64,000 nucleotides of DNA from Mycolicibacterium litorale (lineage in GTDB: Bacteria > Actinomycetota > Actinomycetes > Mycobacteriales > Mycobacteriaceae): the NCBI RefSeq assembly GCF_010731695.1, contig NZ_AP022586.1:4898001-4962000 (forward strand), in the 5' to 3' direction. Each line of letters starts with the position of its first letter. Position 1 is the first letter of the stretch. Shown piece by piece: positions 63,033 through 64,000 of the stretch. The translations under genes were made by a program, and so were the position numbers. Below the pieces are notes generated by a model. The model was not told the DNA's origin, did no database searches, and saw only the letters and a list, made by a program, of their open reading frames with translations.

Positions 63033-63129
63033 TACCCGGGTTATGCCGGGTGTGCATCAGCCCGACCCCCCGGGGCTGATACACGACGACCTCCGCCTCC
63101 TCCCCCCCTGGCGGGGGTCGTCCCTTTTT
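63033..63129 (+). ncRNA. 6C RNA (B11-like small RNA)
   Basis: Two stem-loops with C-rich loops, the hallmark of actinobacterial 6C RNA. Stem 1 pairs CATCAGCCC with GGGCTGAT around a loop containing CCCCCC (63066-63071). Stem 2 pairs GACGACC (63085-63091) with GGTCGTC (63116-63122) and CCGCC with GGCGG around CCCCCCC (63102-63108). TTTTT at 63125-63129 ends it. In M. tuberculosis the 6C/B11 RNA lies in the same place and orientation, upstream of Rv3660c. It probably pairs with G-rich mRNA translation-start regions. Confidence 0.88.
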
Positions 63130-63211
63130 CGGGGGGTTGTTTTCGCAATCCGGATAACTCCGATGATGCCGAAACGTTGCCGAACCGAGATCGCCGAGTG
63201 CGGCGCCGAAG

Positions 63212-63238
63212 TTGTCCACAGTTGCTGGTTCATCCACA
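63212..63238 (+). promoter_or_regulatory. DnaA-box match upstream of ssd
   Basis: TTGTCCACA (63212-63220) is identical to the mycobacterial DnaA-box consensus. A second weaker copy, TCATCCACA (63230-63238), follows at 18-bp periodicity. They lie about 60-90 bp before the ssd start, within the 171 bp after the 6C RNA. Confidence 0.5.
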
Positions 63239-63300
63239 TTCGGTAGCAACTCCGGGGCCGGCCGACGCTGCGGCGTCGATCCGCACGCCACAGTGGTGCC

Positions 63301-64000
63301 ATGACCACCACCCCCGCTGTGCTCGTCCTGCTGAGCGAACCCGCGCTGCGCGACGACGTCGACCGGGTTGCGGCGGCGGCCGCGGTGTCGCTGGTCCACG
63401 CGGAGGAGCCGTCCAGCCGCAAGGCGTGGAGCGCCGCGGCCGCCATCCTGCTCGACGAACCGTCCGCCCGCCGGTGCGCCGCGCGGGCCCTGCCCAGACG
63501 TGACCGCGTCTTCCTCGTCGAGCGGTCCGGGCCCGAGGAATCGCACTGGCACGCCGCGATCGAGGTGGGCGCCCAGCGCGTGATGACGCTGCCGGCGCAG
63601 GAGGCCGAACTCGTCGTCCTGCTGTCGGAAGCCGCCGAATCGGTGCGCGACGCCGCCCGGCGCGGAGCGGTCGCCGCCGTGATCGCCGGCCGCGGCGGAG
63701 CCGGCGCGTCGGTACTGGCCGCCGCGCTCGCGCTCTGCGGCGACGACGCGCTGCTGGTCGACGTCGACCCGTGGAGCGGCGGACTGGATCTGCTGCTGGG
63801 CGCCGAAACGACGACGGGGCTGCGCTGGCCGGACCTCTCCCTGCGCGGCGGCCGGATCGGCTATCCCGCGCTGTGTGACGCCCTGCCCCGCCACGCCGAG
63901 GTGACGCTGCTGGCCAACGGCCGGGCCGGCGGCGAGATCGACCCGAACGCGCTGGCCGCCGTTGTGGACGCCGGAAGCCGCGGCGGCGCGATGGTGGTGT
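63301..64000 (+). CDS. ssd: septum-site-determining protein Ssd (partial, 3' end outside window)
   Basis: First 233 codons of the MinD/FleN-like septum regulator equivalent to Rv3660c. After an N-terminal receiver-like segment (VLVLLSEPALRDDVDRVAAA), the deviant P-loop VIAGRGGAGASVLAAALAL and the switch DALLVDVDPWSGGLDLLLG are visible. In M. tuberculosis Ssd overproduction blocks septation. Start ATG 63301. The ATPase domain continues past base 64000. Upstream are the 6C RNA and a DnaA-box-like element. Confidence 0.88.
   Translation, partial: MTTTPAVLVLLSEPALRDDVDRVAAAAAVSLVHAEEPSSRKAWSAAAAILLDEPSARRCAARALPRRDRVFLVERSGPEESHWHAAIEVGAQRVMTLPAQEAELVVLLSEAAESVRDAARRGAVAAVIAGRGGAGASVLAAALALCGDDALLVDVDPWSGGLDLLLGAETTTGLRWPDLSLRGGRIGYPALCDALPRHAEVTLLANGRAGGEIDPNALAAVVDAGSRGGAMVV

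Overview
The window is high-GC, densely coded DNA from a mycobacterium. Its gene order closely follows, in inverted orientation, the Mycobacterium tuberculosis H37Rv block running from ask/asd (Rv3709c/Rv3708c) to ssd (Rv3660c). This correspondence is from memory of H37Rv and was not computed. Genes absent from that block in H37Rv (FurA-type regulator/katA, carotenoid oxygenase, NCS1 permease, MHS transporter and others) point to an environmental, probably rapid-growing Mycolicibacterium. Many starts are GTG or TTG, and about fifteen genes have a TANNNT -10 hexamer 6-8 nt before the start codon, the signature of leaderless mycobacterial mRNAs.

Layout. 0-3 kb: Bcr/CflA-type efflux pump (cut by the window edge), MocR/PdxR-type regulator and nitroreductase. 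3-6.5 kb: ask (with an internal start for its regulatory beta subunit) and asd, then a secreted DUF4185 protein. 6.5-10.9 kb: a small secreted protein with an internal duplication, a membrane protein behind a PhoP-box-like repeat, a FurA-type regulator/katA operon behind a tandem operator, an Ohr peroxidase and a PknH-sensor-type secreted protein. 11-16.4 kb: the full ergothioneine operon egtABCDE with every junction overlapping, followed convergently by a second glutamate-cysteine-ligase-type enzyme plus methyltransferase pair. 18.6-23.3 kb: MBL hydrolase, MHS transporter, methyltransferase, glpK. 23.3-28.7 kb: accessory segment with two PadR regulators, an NCS1 permease with a GntR regulator, a decayed MmyB-type regulator and a carotenoid cleavage oxygenase. 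28.7-35.9 kb: a membrane system of RDD and SpoIIM-type proteins with a five-gene MoxR/DUF58/DUF4350/DUF4129 operon.

36-42.5 kb: YqeY-like protein, F420-dependent oxidoreductase, a 52-residue gene behind a perfect palindrome, a HemK-like methyltransferase with a CDGSH protein, a diiron heme-oxygenase-fold protein, acyl-CoA thioesterase, an EgtC-like amidotransferase and tRNA-Pro(CGG). 42.6-52.8 kb: cds1, a phosphoesterase and ponA2; whiB4; the paired Get3/ArsA-like ATPases; RidA and MBL proteins; crp. 52.9-58.8 kb: nth, thioredoxin-like protein, Nudix hydrolase and marP in one tight operon, facing ephE and a holin-like membrane protein, then a secreted S1 protease. 58.8-64 kb: acs, a conserved hypothetical, the probable Ms1 RNA, a HAD hydrolase, the 6C RNA and the start of ssd.

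Common threads are thiol and redox defence (egt operon, katA, ohr, whiB4, cds1, thioredoxin-like protein), envelope integrity (ponA2, marP, MoxR operon, DUF4185 protein) and carbon control (crp, acs, glpK). The most interesting regulatory signals are Crp-like dyads overlapping the acs -10 box and lying inside the predicted Ms1 promoter, the tandem 22-bp-phased operator before the FurA-type gene, a palindrome covering a PadR promoter, and a DnaA-box match before ssd.
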